From: Bacteroidales bacterium
Lineage (GTDB): Bacteria; Bacteroidota; Bacteroidia; Bacteroidales; JALTDM01
NCBI GenBank assembly: GCA_027074135.1
Contig: JALTDM010000282.1
Span: forward strand, 1 to 6,060
DNA: 6,060 bases
Direction: 5' to 3'
The first letter of the stretch is position 1, and each line of letters opens with the position of its first letter. The notes beneath the pieces are model-generated. The model did no database searches. It saw only the letters and a list, made by a program, of their open reading frames with translations, and was not told the origin of the DNA. Shown here piece by piece: positions 1 to 6,060 of this stretch. Both the position numbers and the translations under genes were made by a program.

Positions 1-518
1 ATATAATATAATTGAATGAAAATAGCCAAAACAAGCATCAAAGAAAAACGGATATGTGAAATGAAAATAGAAATATGCTTTACATTATCATATTGGAAGC
101 CGCAACAATGCAGAAATAATGTAAACATTATAAAAGTAGCAATCAGGACTGAATTGTTGAAATAGCGGAAGACTTTTTTTAATTCAACTTGAGTTAGAGG
201 TGCAGTTGTTGATATAATTATAGGAAAAACAAGTAGCGGGAGTTTAATTTTTAGGTCGTGCAGTGCGTATGCAAAATTAGATGTGTTGAACAACCAAATG
301 AAATGAGCACCAAATAGCAACAAGAAAATTTGAACGGGTCGGTTGGTTTTAAAAATTTCCCATTTTTTTTTAAATTCGCCTTCTGTCAGCCAGTTAGCAG
401 CTAAAAAGAACTGAGATAAGCTCAATAGGAACTCTGAAACAGGAAGAGATACCGCAGCAAGTAGCAATGAATATATGTAGATAAGCCGATGGAGGTAATT
501 TCTGTTTTCGCGGGACAT
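1..518 (-). CDS. O-antigen ligase-like polytopic membrane protein, N-terminal part (runs off the left edge)
   Basis: An open frame runs without a stop from an ATG at 516-518 to the left edge, giving 172 residues that begin MSRENRNYLHRLIYIYSL. The rest lies outside the window. Hydrophobic segments are visible at about residues 12-40, 62-77, 92-105, 122-138 and 148-170, with short basic loops between them, as in a polytopic inner-membrane protein. The pattern (an N-terminal helix pair ending in ANWL, then a KxxWEIFKTNRPVQIFLLLF stretch, a TSNFAYALHDLKIKLPLL segment, and ISHIRFSLM) resembles the N-terminal half of Bacteroidota O-antigen ligase/polymerase (Wzy/WaaL superfamily) proteins. Such proteins move or polymerise lipid-linked glycans at the periplasmic face of the inner membrane. 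The large periplasmic loop with the functional residues would be in the missing part, so ligase and polymerase cannot be told apart. A good promoter lies about 60 nt upstream of the start. Family assignment is by recognition of sequence pattern only. Confidence 0.72.
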   Translation of the reverse strand, partial: MSRENRNYLHRLIYIYSLLLAAVSLPVSEFLLSLSQFFLAANWLTEGEFKKKWEIFKTNRPVQIFLLLFGAHFIWLFNTSNFAYALHDLKIKLPLLVFPIIISTTAPLTQVELKKVFRYFNNSVLIATFIMFTLFLHCCGFQYDNVKHISIFISHIRFSLMLVLAIFIQLYY

Positions 519-577
519 TGTATTTTGTAATCAGGCTTTATAAAAAAACGATTGTTTTCTGTTTTTATTTTGAAGTG

Positions 578-605
578 CAAAGGTAAAAAAAATTCAATAT
601 CTCAA
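578..605 (-). promoter_or_regulatory. Bacteroidota-type promoter for the O-antigen ligase-like gene
   Basis: Read on the minus strand, TTG (603-605) is followed after 17 nt by TACCTTTG (578-585). This matches the primary-sigma consensus of Bacteroidota, TTG-N17-23-TAnnTTTG. The box is preceded by a T-run, which is common in these promoters. Transcription would begin near 571-573 and leave a leader of roughly 53-55 nt before the ATG at 518. The gene upstream (the Ste24-like protease) ends at 634, so this promoter probably makes the O-antigen ligase-like gene a separate transcription unit. Confidence 0.7.
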
Positions 606-633
606 TTTAATATTATACCTGTGACTATGTATA

Positions 634-1899
634 TTATCCTTTCAAATTTTTAATTCTTGAATACAGATCAGGATGAGAGTAGTAAACTTTTACATAAAGC
701 GGATGTGGTGTTAGGTTCGACAGATTGTCCTTTGCAAGTTTTTTCAATGCCGAAATCAGTTCGGTAGCAAGTTCTTGTTTTTTTGCAAAGTTGTCGGCTT
801 GGTATTCATTTTTTCTTGAAAATACATTCATAATAATTCCGGTAATGGTGGAAACAGGCGAATAAAGCACAGAGAAAACAATTATGTTGAGGTGGAAGTA
901 TGCGTGATTAACCATATCTGTTGATTTGTATCCGAATGGTGGTTGCAAAAGTGCTTCCGACAATAATTTGCTTTCGGAAATTATAGAAAACAAGAATAAA
1001 ATTAGTCCCGTGTTTAGCGTACTGAAAATAAAGCCTTTAATAATGTGTTTGTGCTTGTAATGTCCTATTTCGTGGGCAAGTACTGCAAGAATTTCGTCTA
1101 TTGTCATAGTTTCAATAAGCGTGTCGTATAATATAATTCTTTTGCGTGACCCCAAGCCCGCAAAATATGCATTGGCTTTTGTGCTTCTTTTTGAGCCGTC
1201 TATTTTGTAAATTTTGTCAAGATTAAAGCCTGTTTTTCGTGCAAGGTCAAATATTTTGTCTTTGAGTTCTCCGTCTTCGAGCGGCACTTGTTTGTTGAAC
1301 AGCGGCACTATTAGGTCGGAATAGAATGTTATCATAAATAATGAGAATAAGGTAACAGATATCCAAGAATACCACCAAAAGTTTTTGCCAAACGATATAT
1401 AAAGTTCCAATATTATCCAAAGAATAAGTCCGCCTATTATTGCGGAGAGTATCAATGATTTGATTTTGTCGGTAATGAATGTAGTAAGGGTGGTTTTGTT
1501 AAAGCCGTATTTTTCTTCAATTACGAATGTTGAATAATAAGAAAACGGCAATTCTACTATGAACACCAGCAGATAAATAAGCCCGAAAAACACCATGGAA
1601 ACGGCGATTTCTCCTTGTATAATTTTGGTCGCTAAATCATGGAGCCAAGCAAATCCTCCAAATAGGAGCATTAAAATTGTTCCTGTCGTCATAACGGTTG
1701 ATTTGATAAGACTGAATTTTGTGGCTTCCTTTTTGTATTTGATTGATTTTTCGTATTTGTCGCTATCATATATGTTTTGTAATTCTTCGGGAAGGTTGGT
1801 AGTCCTGTAATTCAAGTTTAATATGTCAAGAATGGTTTCAAATACAAATTCCGTAAGTATTATCAAGACTAAAATCCAGATGATGTATTCGGGTTTCAT
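634..1899 (-). CDS. Ste24-like M48 family membrane zinc metallopeptidase (CAAX prenyl protease 1 homologue)
   Basis: 421 residues from an ATG at 1897-1899. The length is normal for the Ste24 (M48A) family, which has about 410-480 residues. Seven hydrophobic helices can be placed at about 4-22, 66-86, 100-120, 148-168, 178-198, 288-307 and 335-358, the topology of Ste24p. The zinc motif HEIGH is at residues 276-280 within LAHEIGHYKHKH. The third zinc ligand is E365 in SRKNEYQADNFA, and the family's C-terminal YYSHPDLYSRI is at 406-416. The conserved block before the motif (DGSKRSTKANAYFAGLG, 234-250) is also present, so the enzyme looks complete and active. In eukaryotes Ste24 cleaves prenylated CAAX proteins. 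Bacteria lack that pathway, so here a role in turnover of misfolded or small membrane proteins is more likely (inference). The start is the only ATG near the N-terminal helix. The gene follows a 219-nt repeat-rich gap and has no clear promoter of its own. Confidence 0.93.
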   Translation of the reverse strand: MKPEYIIWILVLIILTEFVFETILDILNLNYRTTNLPEELQNIYDSDKYEKSIKYKKEATKFSLIKSTVMTTGTILMLLFGGFAWLHDLATKIIQGEIAVSMVFFGLIYLLVFIVELPFSYYSTFVIEEKYGFNKTTLTTFITDKIKSLILSAIIGGLILWIILELYISFGKNFWWYSWISVTLFSLFMITFYSDLIVPLFNKQVPLEDGELKDKIFDLARKTGFNLDKIYKIDGSKRSTKANAYFAGLGSRKRIILYDTLIETMTIDEILAVLAHEIGHYKHKHIIKGFIFSTLNTGLILFLFSIISESKLLSEALLQPPFGYKSTDMVNHAYFHLNIIVFSVLYSPVSTITGIIMNVFSRKNEYQADNFAKKQELATELISALKKLAKDNLSNLTPHPLYVKVYYSHPDLYSRIKNLKG

Positions 1900-1937
1900 A
1901 GGTTATGTGTTTTAAAATAATGAATCCGCAAAATAAT

Positions 1938-2056
1938 AGATTCTGAAACGAAAGAGATACCGAAGAACCTGAAACGATGGAGATTCTGAAACATTTAGAT
2001 TTTGAAACAAGTTCAAAATGACGTTGTTCGGAATGACATTGTGCTGAATGATATCC
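1938..2056. repeat. Cluster of short degenerate intergenic repeats
   Basis: The gap between the VWA gene and the Ste24-like gene holds two families of short repeats. The first, consensus AGATTCTGAAAC, occurs at 1938-1949 and 1981-1992 (identical), at 1997-2008 (one change) and at 1964-1975 (two changes). A more degenerate copy may start at 1954. The second is three adjacent 15-nt units: TTCAAAATGACGTTG (2012-2026), TTCGGAATGACATTG (2027-2041) and TGCTGAATGATATCC (2042-2056). The two families meet at a small palindrome at 1999-2019. No open frame of note spans the area. The structure resembles the dispersed degenerate palindromic repeats found between genes in many Bacteroidota genomes. Whether this one is dispersed cannot be told from one window. 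Confidence 0.7.
1999..2019. repeat. Inverted repeat (8-bp stem, 5-nt loop) within the repeat cluster
   Basis: ATTTTGAA (1999-2006) and TTCAAAAT (2012-2019) are perfect complements around the loop ACAAG. The stem is AT-rich, has no adjacent long T-run on the minus strand and lies about 100 nt past the stop of the VWA gene, so it is a poor intrinsic terminator. It forms the junction of the two repeat families and may be the core of a REP-like element. Confidence 0.55.
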
Positions 2057-2080
2057 TTAAATTGATTCATTTCAAAAAAT

Positions 2081-2099
2081 ATTAACAATTAACAACTAA
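2081..2099. repeat. Short AT-rich tandem repeat
   Basis: Two exact copies of ATTAACA (2081-2087 and 2088-2094) are followed by a degenerate third, ACTAAAT. This sits just downstream of the VWA gene's stop (2119-2121). It contains a near-palindrome around AATTAA but no GC-rich stem, so I see no convincing terminator there. It is probably low-complexity intergenic sequence. Confidence 0.4.
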
Positions 2100-2118
2100 A
2101 TAACTAGCTACTCTCTAA

Positions 2119-4209
2119 CTAAATGCTGCCCCACAGCTTTTTCAGCAACCACTCAAGACTGAGTAAAATTGTTATGACAATGAGCCACCAAATTGAATTT
2201 GTAACCGGATTTGTAGTTGTTTTGAATGTCAATGTCGGCACCAAAAAATTATAATTGGAAACAGAATCTCTTAAAGTTTTCAGGTCGTAGTAAAAGTTGC
2301 CGTCAAATTTACGGGCGAGTTTTTTTAAGAAAACGGCATCGGCTGTGGTGTTGATTTGTTCTAGGTTTACTTTTTCAATGGAGAAAACGCCTTTTTTCGT
2401 GTATTTTTTCCCCTTGTATGCTAATGTGGCTGTATATTCGTAGTCTCCCGGGAGTAATGTTCCTATTTCAAGTTTGTAACCATTTTCTGTCCGGTCAAAA
2501 ACAAAACCTTGTGTTTTGCCCGTTTTTATATTTTTAATTTCCAGGCTCAGATCGGGATTATTTATCGGTTGGTATATCTCATTGAAAAACTGGGCATTAA
2601 AAATTACAGGTTCATATTGCTTAATAAGTTTGTCCACAAAAATATTCAGGTTTTGTTTTTTGACCTTTATTGCGAGATAGCTTGCAATGTTGTTTACAAG
2701 AGAGTTGAAAAAATCGTTGTTGCCGTTGTAAAGGTTATCGTAAATTCTCCACCGCCAAATATTTTCGCCTGTTATTACGCCTGTTTTTTCATTGTCCGAC
2801 TGTCCGAAAACAATTAGCGGTTTGTCTGTTTGTATGTTTTTGATTTTTTGATACATAAGCACTTCGCTACCGGAGGGAAGGGAATATTCGCCGAAAATTG
2901 ATTTTAGTGGCGGTAGTTTATCAATTATTCCCGATGAGTTATCTATGTTGAATGATTGAAAAGTGTTGTTAATTATCGGGTAAGTGTCTTCAAACAGGTT
3001 TTTGCTTGCTTTGATTTTTACGGGTAAATTCAAGGAGTTGAACGACTTAATATCCGTTTGTGTGCCGGTTATAAACAATGCAGGAATGTTTCGTTTTGAC
3101 AACTGTTGCCAAATTGATGTTATTTTGTGGTTTGGTGAAGGCAAGTTGTGAAAAATCACGAGGTTGTAGCTGTCAATGTTACCGTCAAAGTCTGAAATAT
3201 ATGCAAGTGTTGTTTTGTAATTCAGGTTTGTGTTCAGGGCAGAAATAATTGCTCCGAGGTCCGGATGAGGTGAATTGGCAAGAATTAAAATTTGCTGTGT
3301 GGCATCAATTACATCGATTTTTATTGTTTTGGTGTTGTTTTGTTTAGTTTTTTCCTGTGCAGATGTGCTTACTCCTATTGTGTAGCTGTGTATTCCTTTA
3401 GTTTTCGGTTCAAATTTGAATGTTAGAGTTTTTACGCTGTGGTTCTTCTTTATTTGGAATGTTTTTTTATCAAGTGTTTTGCCGTTTTCCGATATTGTTA
3501 CCGTTGCCGTGTTATCTTTCAGTTTGTCTTCTTTAACGGTAATTCTGACAGGTGTTATGCTGTTTTGTAAAACTATATTGTTGTATTCAACATTTTCTAT
3601 AGCAATATCCGGATAAACGGTTGTGTCGCCCAAAAGCAAAAAGTCAGTTTTGAAATCTATCGGATAATCGTTGTATAGCGGGTTTTCACCATTGTTCATT
3701 ATCCCGTCGGAAGCAACAATCATTAGTTTAATATTCTCATTCTTAAATGATTGTGAGACAAACTTAAAGAGTTTGTCGAAATTTGTTATCTTGTCCGAAA
3801 AATCGAAACTGTCTTTTATTTCTGGTTTATTGCCGAATGTTATGAATTTAACTATTGCATTTTTGTCCTTGCTGATTTCTTTGAGTAGGGCTTTAATTTG
3901 TTTTTGGTAATTGTTCTTGAAATAAGTTGAATCTTTGGTCGAAATAATTGATTCGCTGTTGTCTTGTGCAAAAATTATGACAGGTTCGTTTTCTATTTCT
4001 TTTGTATGTTTGATTCTTGGCGAAAAAAACAGCATTGTTAAAATAAATACTGCTAAAAACCTCAAACTCCCTGCTGTAATTTTTTGATTTCTTGATAAAT
4101 ATGAATTGATACGGTCTTTTATGTAGTAGAGTAGTGCCGCATAAAAAAGAGCAACGGCAAGCGAAATTAAAACGGCATAAAAAACAGGTATGTCAAAAAA
4201 AATCTTCAT
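2119..4209 (-). CDS. Membrane-anchored von Willebrand factor A domain protein with a GATase-like domain, function unknown
   Basis: 696 residues from the ATG at 4207-4209. Two N-terminal helices (about 9-30 and 48-64) are separated by a basic loop (KDRINSYLSRNQK), which by the positive-inside rule places the bulk of the protein in the periplasm. A VWA-like domain follows at about 75-195. It has a complete metal-ion-dependent adhesion motif start, DNSES (83-87), and the later VASDGIMNNGENP (165-177) with D168. Residues 200-300 look like a beta-sandwich. Residues 305-515 resemble the class I glutamine amidotransferase-like fold found in related proteins, with FHNLPSP (353-359) and GENIWRWRIY (481-490). 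I see no catalytic Cys in its usual place, so it is probably a binding domain. A final helix (673-690) with EWLLKK re-anchors the protein. Known relatives are widespread uncharacterised Bacteroidota proteins, distantly like Bat aerotolerance proteins. No MoxR ATPase is adjacent, at least in this window. A TTG start seven codons upstream (4230) is rejected because it lies inside the promoter. Confidence 0.85.
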   Translation of the reverse strand: MKIFFDIPVFYAVLISLAVALFYAALLYYIKDRINSYLSRNQKITAGSLRFLAVFILTMLFFSPRIKHTKEIENEPVIIFAQDNSESIISTKDSTYFKNNYQKQIKALLKEISKDKNAIVKFITFGNKPEIKDSFDFSDKITNFDKLFKFVSQSFKNENIKLMIVASDGIMNNGENPLYNDYPIDFKTDFLLLGDTTVYPDIAIENVEYNNIVLQNSITPVRITVKEDKLKDNTATVTISENGKTLDKKTFQIKKNHSVKTLTFKFEPKTKGIHSYTIGVSTSAQEKTKQNNTKTIKIDVIDATQQILILANSPHPDLGAIISALNTNLNYKTTLAYISDFDGNIDSYNLVIFHNLPSPNHKITSIWQQLSKRNIPALFITGTQTDIKSFNSLNLPVKIKASKNLFEDTYPIINNTFQSFNIDNSSGIIDKLPPLKSIFGEYSLPSGSEVLMYQKIKNIQTDKPLIVFGQSDNEKTGVITGENIWRWRIYDNLYNGNNDFFNSLVNNIASYLAIKVKKQNLNIFVDKLIKQYEPVIFNAQFFNEIYQPINNPDLSLEIKNIKTGKTQGFVFDRTENGYKLEIGTLLPGDYEYTATLAYKGKKYTKKGVFSIEKVNLEQINTTADAVFLKKLARKFDGNFYYDLKTLRDSVSNYNFLVPTLTFKTTTNPVTNSIWWLIVITILLSLEWLLKKLWGSI

Positions 4210-4227
4210 GTGATAAAAAATTCGGCA

Positions 4228-4235
4228 CAAAGGTA
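4228..4235 (-). promoter_or_regulatory. Promoter -7 element for the VWA protein gene
   Basis: On the minus strand TACCTTTG (4228-4235) matches the Bacteroidota -7 consensus TAnnTTTG exactly, and is identical to the box in front of the O-antigen ligase-like gene. No TTG is found at the expected distance upstream, so the -33 element is weak or absent. Any such element would lie within the last codons of engB, whose stop is at 4240-4242. Transcription from here would start near 4221-4223 and give a leader of about 12-14 nt before the ATG at 4209. The spacing supports that ATG as the true start. Confidence 0.6.
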
Positions 4236-4239
4236 AATT

Positions 4240-4845
4240 TTATTCTGCTTCCAGTTGCTTTAGCACCTCTTCTATGTGTTGTAAAATTTCTTCCTTGCCG
4301 GTTTTTCTTACAACGGAAACATTAAATGTTGGCGGTAATTCCTCCCAAGTTTGTTTCAGCAACTTTTTAAAGTTTTCAATGTTCTTTTTCCTTACGGTTG
4401 GTTTGGCTTTGTCTGTTTTAGTGAAAACAATGGCACAAGGCACCATATTTTCTCCAAGGAAGTTTATGGTATTTATGTCGGATTGCTGTGGCGGTATGCT
4501 ACTGTCAACCAATACAAAAACTTCTGCCAATTGTTTGCGGGTAGTAAAATATTTTGCGATTCTTTGTTCCCACTTTTTTCTTTCTTCGCGGCTGAATTTT
4601 GCATAGCCGTATCCCGGCAAATCAATAAAGTGAATTTTTTCGTTTATTAGGAATAAGCTGAATGCTCTTGTTTTACCGGGTTTTGATGAAGTTTTGGCAA
4701 GTTGTTTCTTGCCTGTAAGGAAGTTCAAAAGAGACGATTTACCTACATTTGACCTGCCTATAAAGGCAAATTCGGGGATTTTGCTGTCTGGTAAATCTTC
4801 AGGCTTGCTGAAACTTATTTTGTATTCTGCGCTGTTAATTTTCAT
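4240..4845 (-). CDS. engB: Ribosome biogenesis GTP-binding protein EngB (YsxC/YihA)
   Basis: 201 residues, the usual length for this GTPase of the TrmE-Era-EngA-EngB-Septin family, which helps assemble the large ribosomal subunit and is essential in several bacteria. All G motifs are readable: G1 GRSNVGKSS (30-38), G2 region KPGKTR (55-60) with the conserved Thr59, G3 DLPGYGYAKF (75-84), G4 TKTDK (142-146) and G5 around SVVRKTG (177-183). The N-terminal strand with PEFAFIGRSNVGKSSLLN is typical of the family. The ATG at 4843-4845 lies inside the end of the mannose-6-phosphate isomerase gene, an 11-nt overlap. The two are therefore almost certainly co-transcribed and possibly translationally coupled. 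The end of the gene carries promoter sequence for the next gene. The identification is firm. Confidence 0.97.
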   Translation of the reverse strand: MKINSAEYKISFSKPEDLPDSKIPEFAFIGRSNVGKSSLLNFLTGKKQLAKTSSKPGKTRAFSLFLINEKIHFIDLPGYGYAKFSREERKKWEQRIAKYFTTRKQLAEVFVLVDSSIPPQQSDINTINFLGENMVPCAIVFTKTDKAKPTVRKKNIENFKKLLKQTWEELPPTFNVSVVRKTGKEEILQHIEEVLKQLEAE

Positions 4846-5839
4846 TTTTGTCTGTTTTTTTGTTGTTGATGAAAATCTCCAGCACTTCTGTTTGTCGGTC
4901 TTCGGGTACTAAACTAAACATCGGTATGGCAGCGGGAACCAATACTGTTTCACCTTTCTTCACATTTGTGCTTTCTCCGTTGTATTCAATGGAAAAACCT
5001 TTGTCTATTGCCATATAAATCACAAAAGTGTCGTATTCGTTGAAATCCCGCAAAAACGGTTTGGTTAGGTTCAGGTAGTTTACGGAGAAATATTTGGAGT
5101 TTACCACTTTGTTTTCTTTGTCTGGTTCTTTGGTGTAATCTGTTTTGTACGATGAAAAAAATGAATAATCTATAGCTTCAACTGCTAGCTCTGTGTGTAA
5201 TTCTCTCGGATTACCGTCCAAACCTACTCTATCCCAATCGTAAAGCCTGTATGTGATATCGGAAGTCTGTTGTATTTCGGCAACCAAAAGCCCTTTTCTC
5301 AATGAATGTATTCTCCCGGCAGGAATGTAAAACACATCGCCGCGTTTCAAGTTCTTCTCAACATTCAACAATTCCAAAAAATCGTTTGTGGCAAGTTTTT
5401 TTTCAAATTCTTCCCTTTCAACTTTGCGGTTAAAGCCCATAATTATTTCTGCGGAAGGGTCTGCATCCAGCACATACCACATTTCCGTTTTGCCGTATGC
5501 ATGGTGCTTTTCTTTTGCCATTTCGTCATTGGGGTGTACTTGTATGGATAGTTGTTCGTTGGCATCAAGAAACTTTATAAGCAAAGGAAATTCTATGCCG
5601 AATTTATCAAAAACAGTTTTCCCAACAATGTCGTCCATATAAACTTCAATAATTTCTTGCAAATTGTTTCCTGCAAGAAATCCGTTTGTAACAACAGAAA
5701 CATCACCTTCCAAAGCGGAAATTTCCCACGATTCGCCACACTTGTCTGGTGCATCTTGCCTGTTCAATTTTTCTCTTATTCGGGAATTCCCCCAAACTTT
5801 GACTTTATATTGAGGTTTGAATTTTAGAGGGTATAACAT
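4835..5839 (-). CDS. manA: Mannose-6-phosphate isomerase, class I (short, cupin-type)
   Basis: 334 residues from the ATG at 5837-5839, a normal length for the short form of type I phosphomannose isomerase. It is a zinc enzyme that interconverts mannose 6-phosphate and fructose 6-phosphate, feeding GDP-mannose and related sugar synthesis or mannose use. The expected zinc ligands are present in the cupin core: Q100 and H102 in SIQVHPND, E119 in GKTEMWYVL, and H178 in FYIPAGRIHSL. Other family blocks are the N-terminal YPLKFKP, then VWGNSRI and CGESWEIS, FPLLIKFLDA, and QQTSDITYRLYDWDR. A TTG two codons upstream (5845) would give 336 residues, but MLYPLKFKP is the usual family N-terminus and the ATG fits. 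A promoter lies 18-47 nt upstream of the start. The gene overlaps engB by 11 nt and heads that operon. An O-antigen ligase-like gene further along suggests, but does not prove, a role in envelope glycans. Confidence 0.95.
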   Translation of the reverse strand: MLYPLKFKPQYKVKVWGNSRIREKLNRQDAPDKCGESWEISALEGDVSVVTNGFLAGNNLQEIIEVYMDDIVGKTVFDKFGIEFPLLIKFLDANEQLSIQVHPNDEMAKEKHHAYGKTEMWYVLDADPSAEIIMGFNRKVEREEFEKKLATNDFLELLNVEKNLKRGDVFYIPAGRIHSLRKGLLVAEIQQTSDITYRLYDWDRVGLDGNPRELHTELAVEAIDYSFFSSYKTDYTKEPDKENKVVNSKYFSVNYLNLTKPFLRDFNEYDTFVIYMAIDKGFSIEYNGESTNVKKGETVLVPAAIPMFSLVPEDRQTEVLEIFINNKKTDKNEN

Positions 5840-5856
5840 AATCAATCATTTGCAGA

Positions 5857-5886
5857 CAAAATTAACCAAAAAAAGCCAATCTGCAA
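5857..5886 (-). promoter_or_regulatory. Bacteroidota-type promoter for the manA-engB operon
   Basis: On the minus strand TTG (5884-5886) is followed after 19 nt by TAATTTTG (5857-5864), matching TTG-N17-23-TAnnTTTG. The start of transcription would be about 5850, leaving a leader of only about 10 nt before the ATG at 5839. It lies immediately after the terminator of the upstream PorP/SprF-like gene, as expected for a new transcription unit. Confidence 0.6.
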
Positions 5887-5892
5887 TAAATG

Positions 5893-5924
5893 AAAAAGGC
5901 TACCCCGAATGAGGCAGCCTTTTT
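5893..5924 (-). terminator. Intrinsic terminator after the PorP/SprF-like gene
   Basis: AAAAAGGCT (5893-5901) and AGCCTTTTT (5916-5924) form a perfect 9-bp stem around a 14-nt loop, which can be extended by an inner CC/GG pairing across one mismatch. On the minus strand the stem ends in a run of five T, so it should terminate transcription coming from the gene that ends at 5946, 22 nt before the hairpin. The stem carries A-runs and T-runs at its base, so it would also work on the other strand, though no plus-strand gene is in view. Confidence 0.75.
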
Positions 5925-5945
5925 AAACTTTACTAATTTTAGTTT

Positions 5946-6060
5946 TTATAATTTAGTCGCACCTTTTCCGTTACCGAGGAAGAACACTACCATAAGTTCA
6001 TGCGACCCATTGCTATAGTTAGCTATATCACTAAGCATATAATCATAAGCATATCCTACG
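5946..6060 (-). CDS. PorP/SprF family type IX secretion system membrane protein, C-terminal 37 residues
   Basis: Only the last 37 codons are in the window. They enter from the right edge and end with TAA at 5946-5948. The peptide starts VGYAYDYMLSDIANYSNGSH, continues ELMVVFF and ends LGNGKGATKL. The GYAYDYxLSDIxNYSxGSHELM pattern is the hallmark C-terminal strand pair of PorP/SprF proteins, which are about 300-residue outer-membrane beta-barrels. In Bacteroidota these are linked to type IX secretion and gliding, often as many paralogues paired with large adhesin-like proteins. Because most of the gene is missing, I cannot say which paralogue it is or whether an adhesin gene precedes it. The gene is followed by a clear terminator. 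Confidence 0.82.
   Translation of the reverse strand, partial: VGYAYDYMLSDIANYSNGSHELMVVFFLGNGKGATKL

Noticed and set aside
586..633. Possible terminator after the Ste24-like gene
   Set aside because: Short AT-only stems before a T-run can be drawn, but they have no G-C pairs to speak of, and the T-run is better explained as part of the downstream promoter.
1900..1940. Possible promoter for the Ste24-like gene
   Set aside because: On the minus strand there is a TATTTTG near 1929-1935, one base short of TAnnTTTG, and no TTG at a suitable distance upstream. Too weak to list as a feature.
1938..2056. Possible CRISPR-like array in the repeat-rich gap
   Set aside because: Repeats are only 12-15 nt, degenerate, and the spacing is irregular (10-17 nt period) or head-to-tail without spacers. 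No cas genes are present.
4134..4325. Plus-strand open frame with a Lys/Arg-rich N-terminus
   Set aside because: It lies antisense across the engB and VWA gene ends, and its basic run simply reflects T-rich codons of the opposite strand. No promoter or family resemblance was seen.
4274..4606. Plus-strand open frame of 110 codons
   Set aside because: It is a shadow of engB, whose G motifs are unmistakable on the other strand.
5837..5845. TTG start two codons upstream for manA
   Set aside because: The ATG at 5837-5839 gives the usual family N-terminus MLYPLKFKP, and TTG starts are rare. The TTG is not excluded by the promoter position.

Overview
The window is AT-rich and looks like a chromosomal segment of a member of the Bacteroidota. 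Four things support this: the C-terminus of a PorP/SprF-type (type IX secretion) outer-membrane protein at the right edge, the Bacteroidota promoter signature TAnnTTTG with an upstream TTG in front of several genes, the absence of obvious Shine-Dalgarno sequences, and the type of the remaining genes. I cannot place it below phylum level.

All six genes lie on the minus strand, so transcription runs from right to left. In that order they are: the end of a PorP/SprF-like gene (5946-6060, cut by the window edge); a 9-bp hairpin terminator (5893-5924); a class I mannose-6-phosphate isomerase (4835-5839) with its own promoter; the ribosome-assembly GTPase EngB/YsxC (4240-4845), overlapping the isomerase by 11 nt; a large membrane-anchored von Willebrand A (VWA) protein (2119-4209) with a promoter inside the end of engB; a 219-nt intergenic stretch full of short repeats; an Ste24-like M48 membrane metallopeptidase (634-1899); and the first 172 residues of an O-antigen-ligase-like polytopic membrane protein (1-518) behind a strong-looking promoter.

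The genes do not form one pathway. The isomerase and the O-antigen-ligase-like protein could both serve cell-envelope glycan synthesis. The Ste24-like protease and the VWA protein are inner-membrane proteins that may act in envelope maintenance, and EngB is housekeeping. Only the isomerase-engB pair is clearly an operon. No CRISPR array, insertion sequence, tRNA, rRNA, prophage or defence cassette is visible. The least explained items are the VWA protein, which has an intact metal-binding motif but no MoxR partner in view, and the repeat cluster at 1938-2056. No intergenic stretch exceeds 300 bases.
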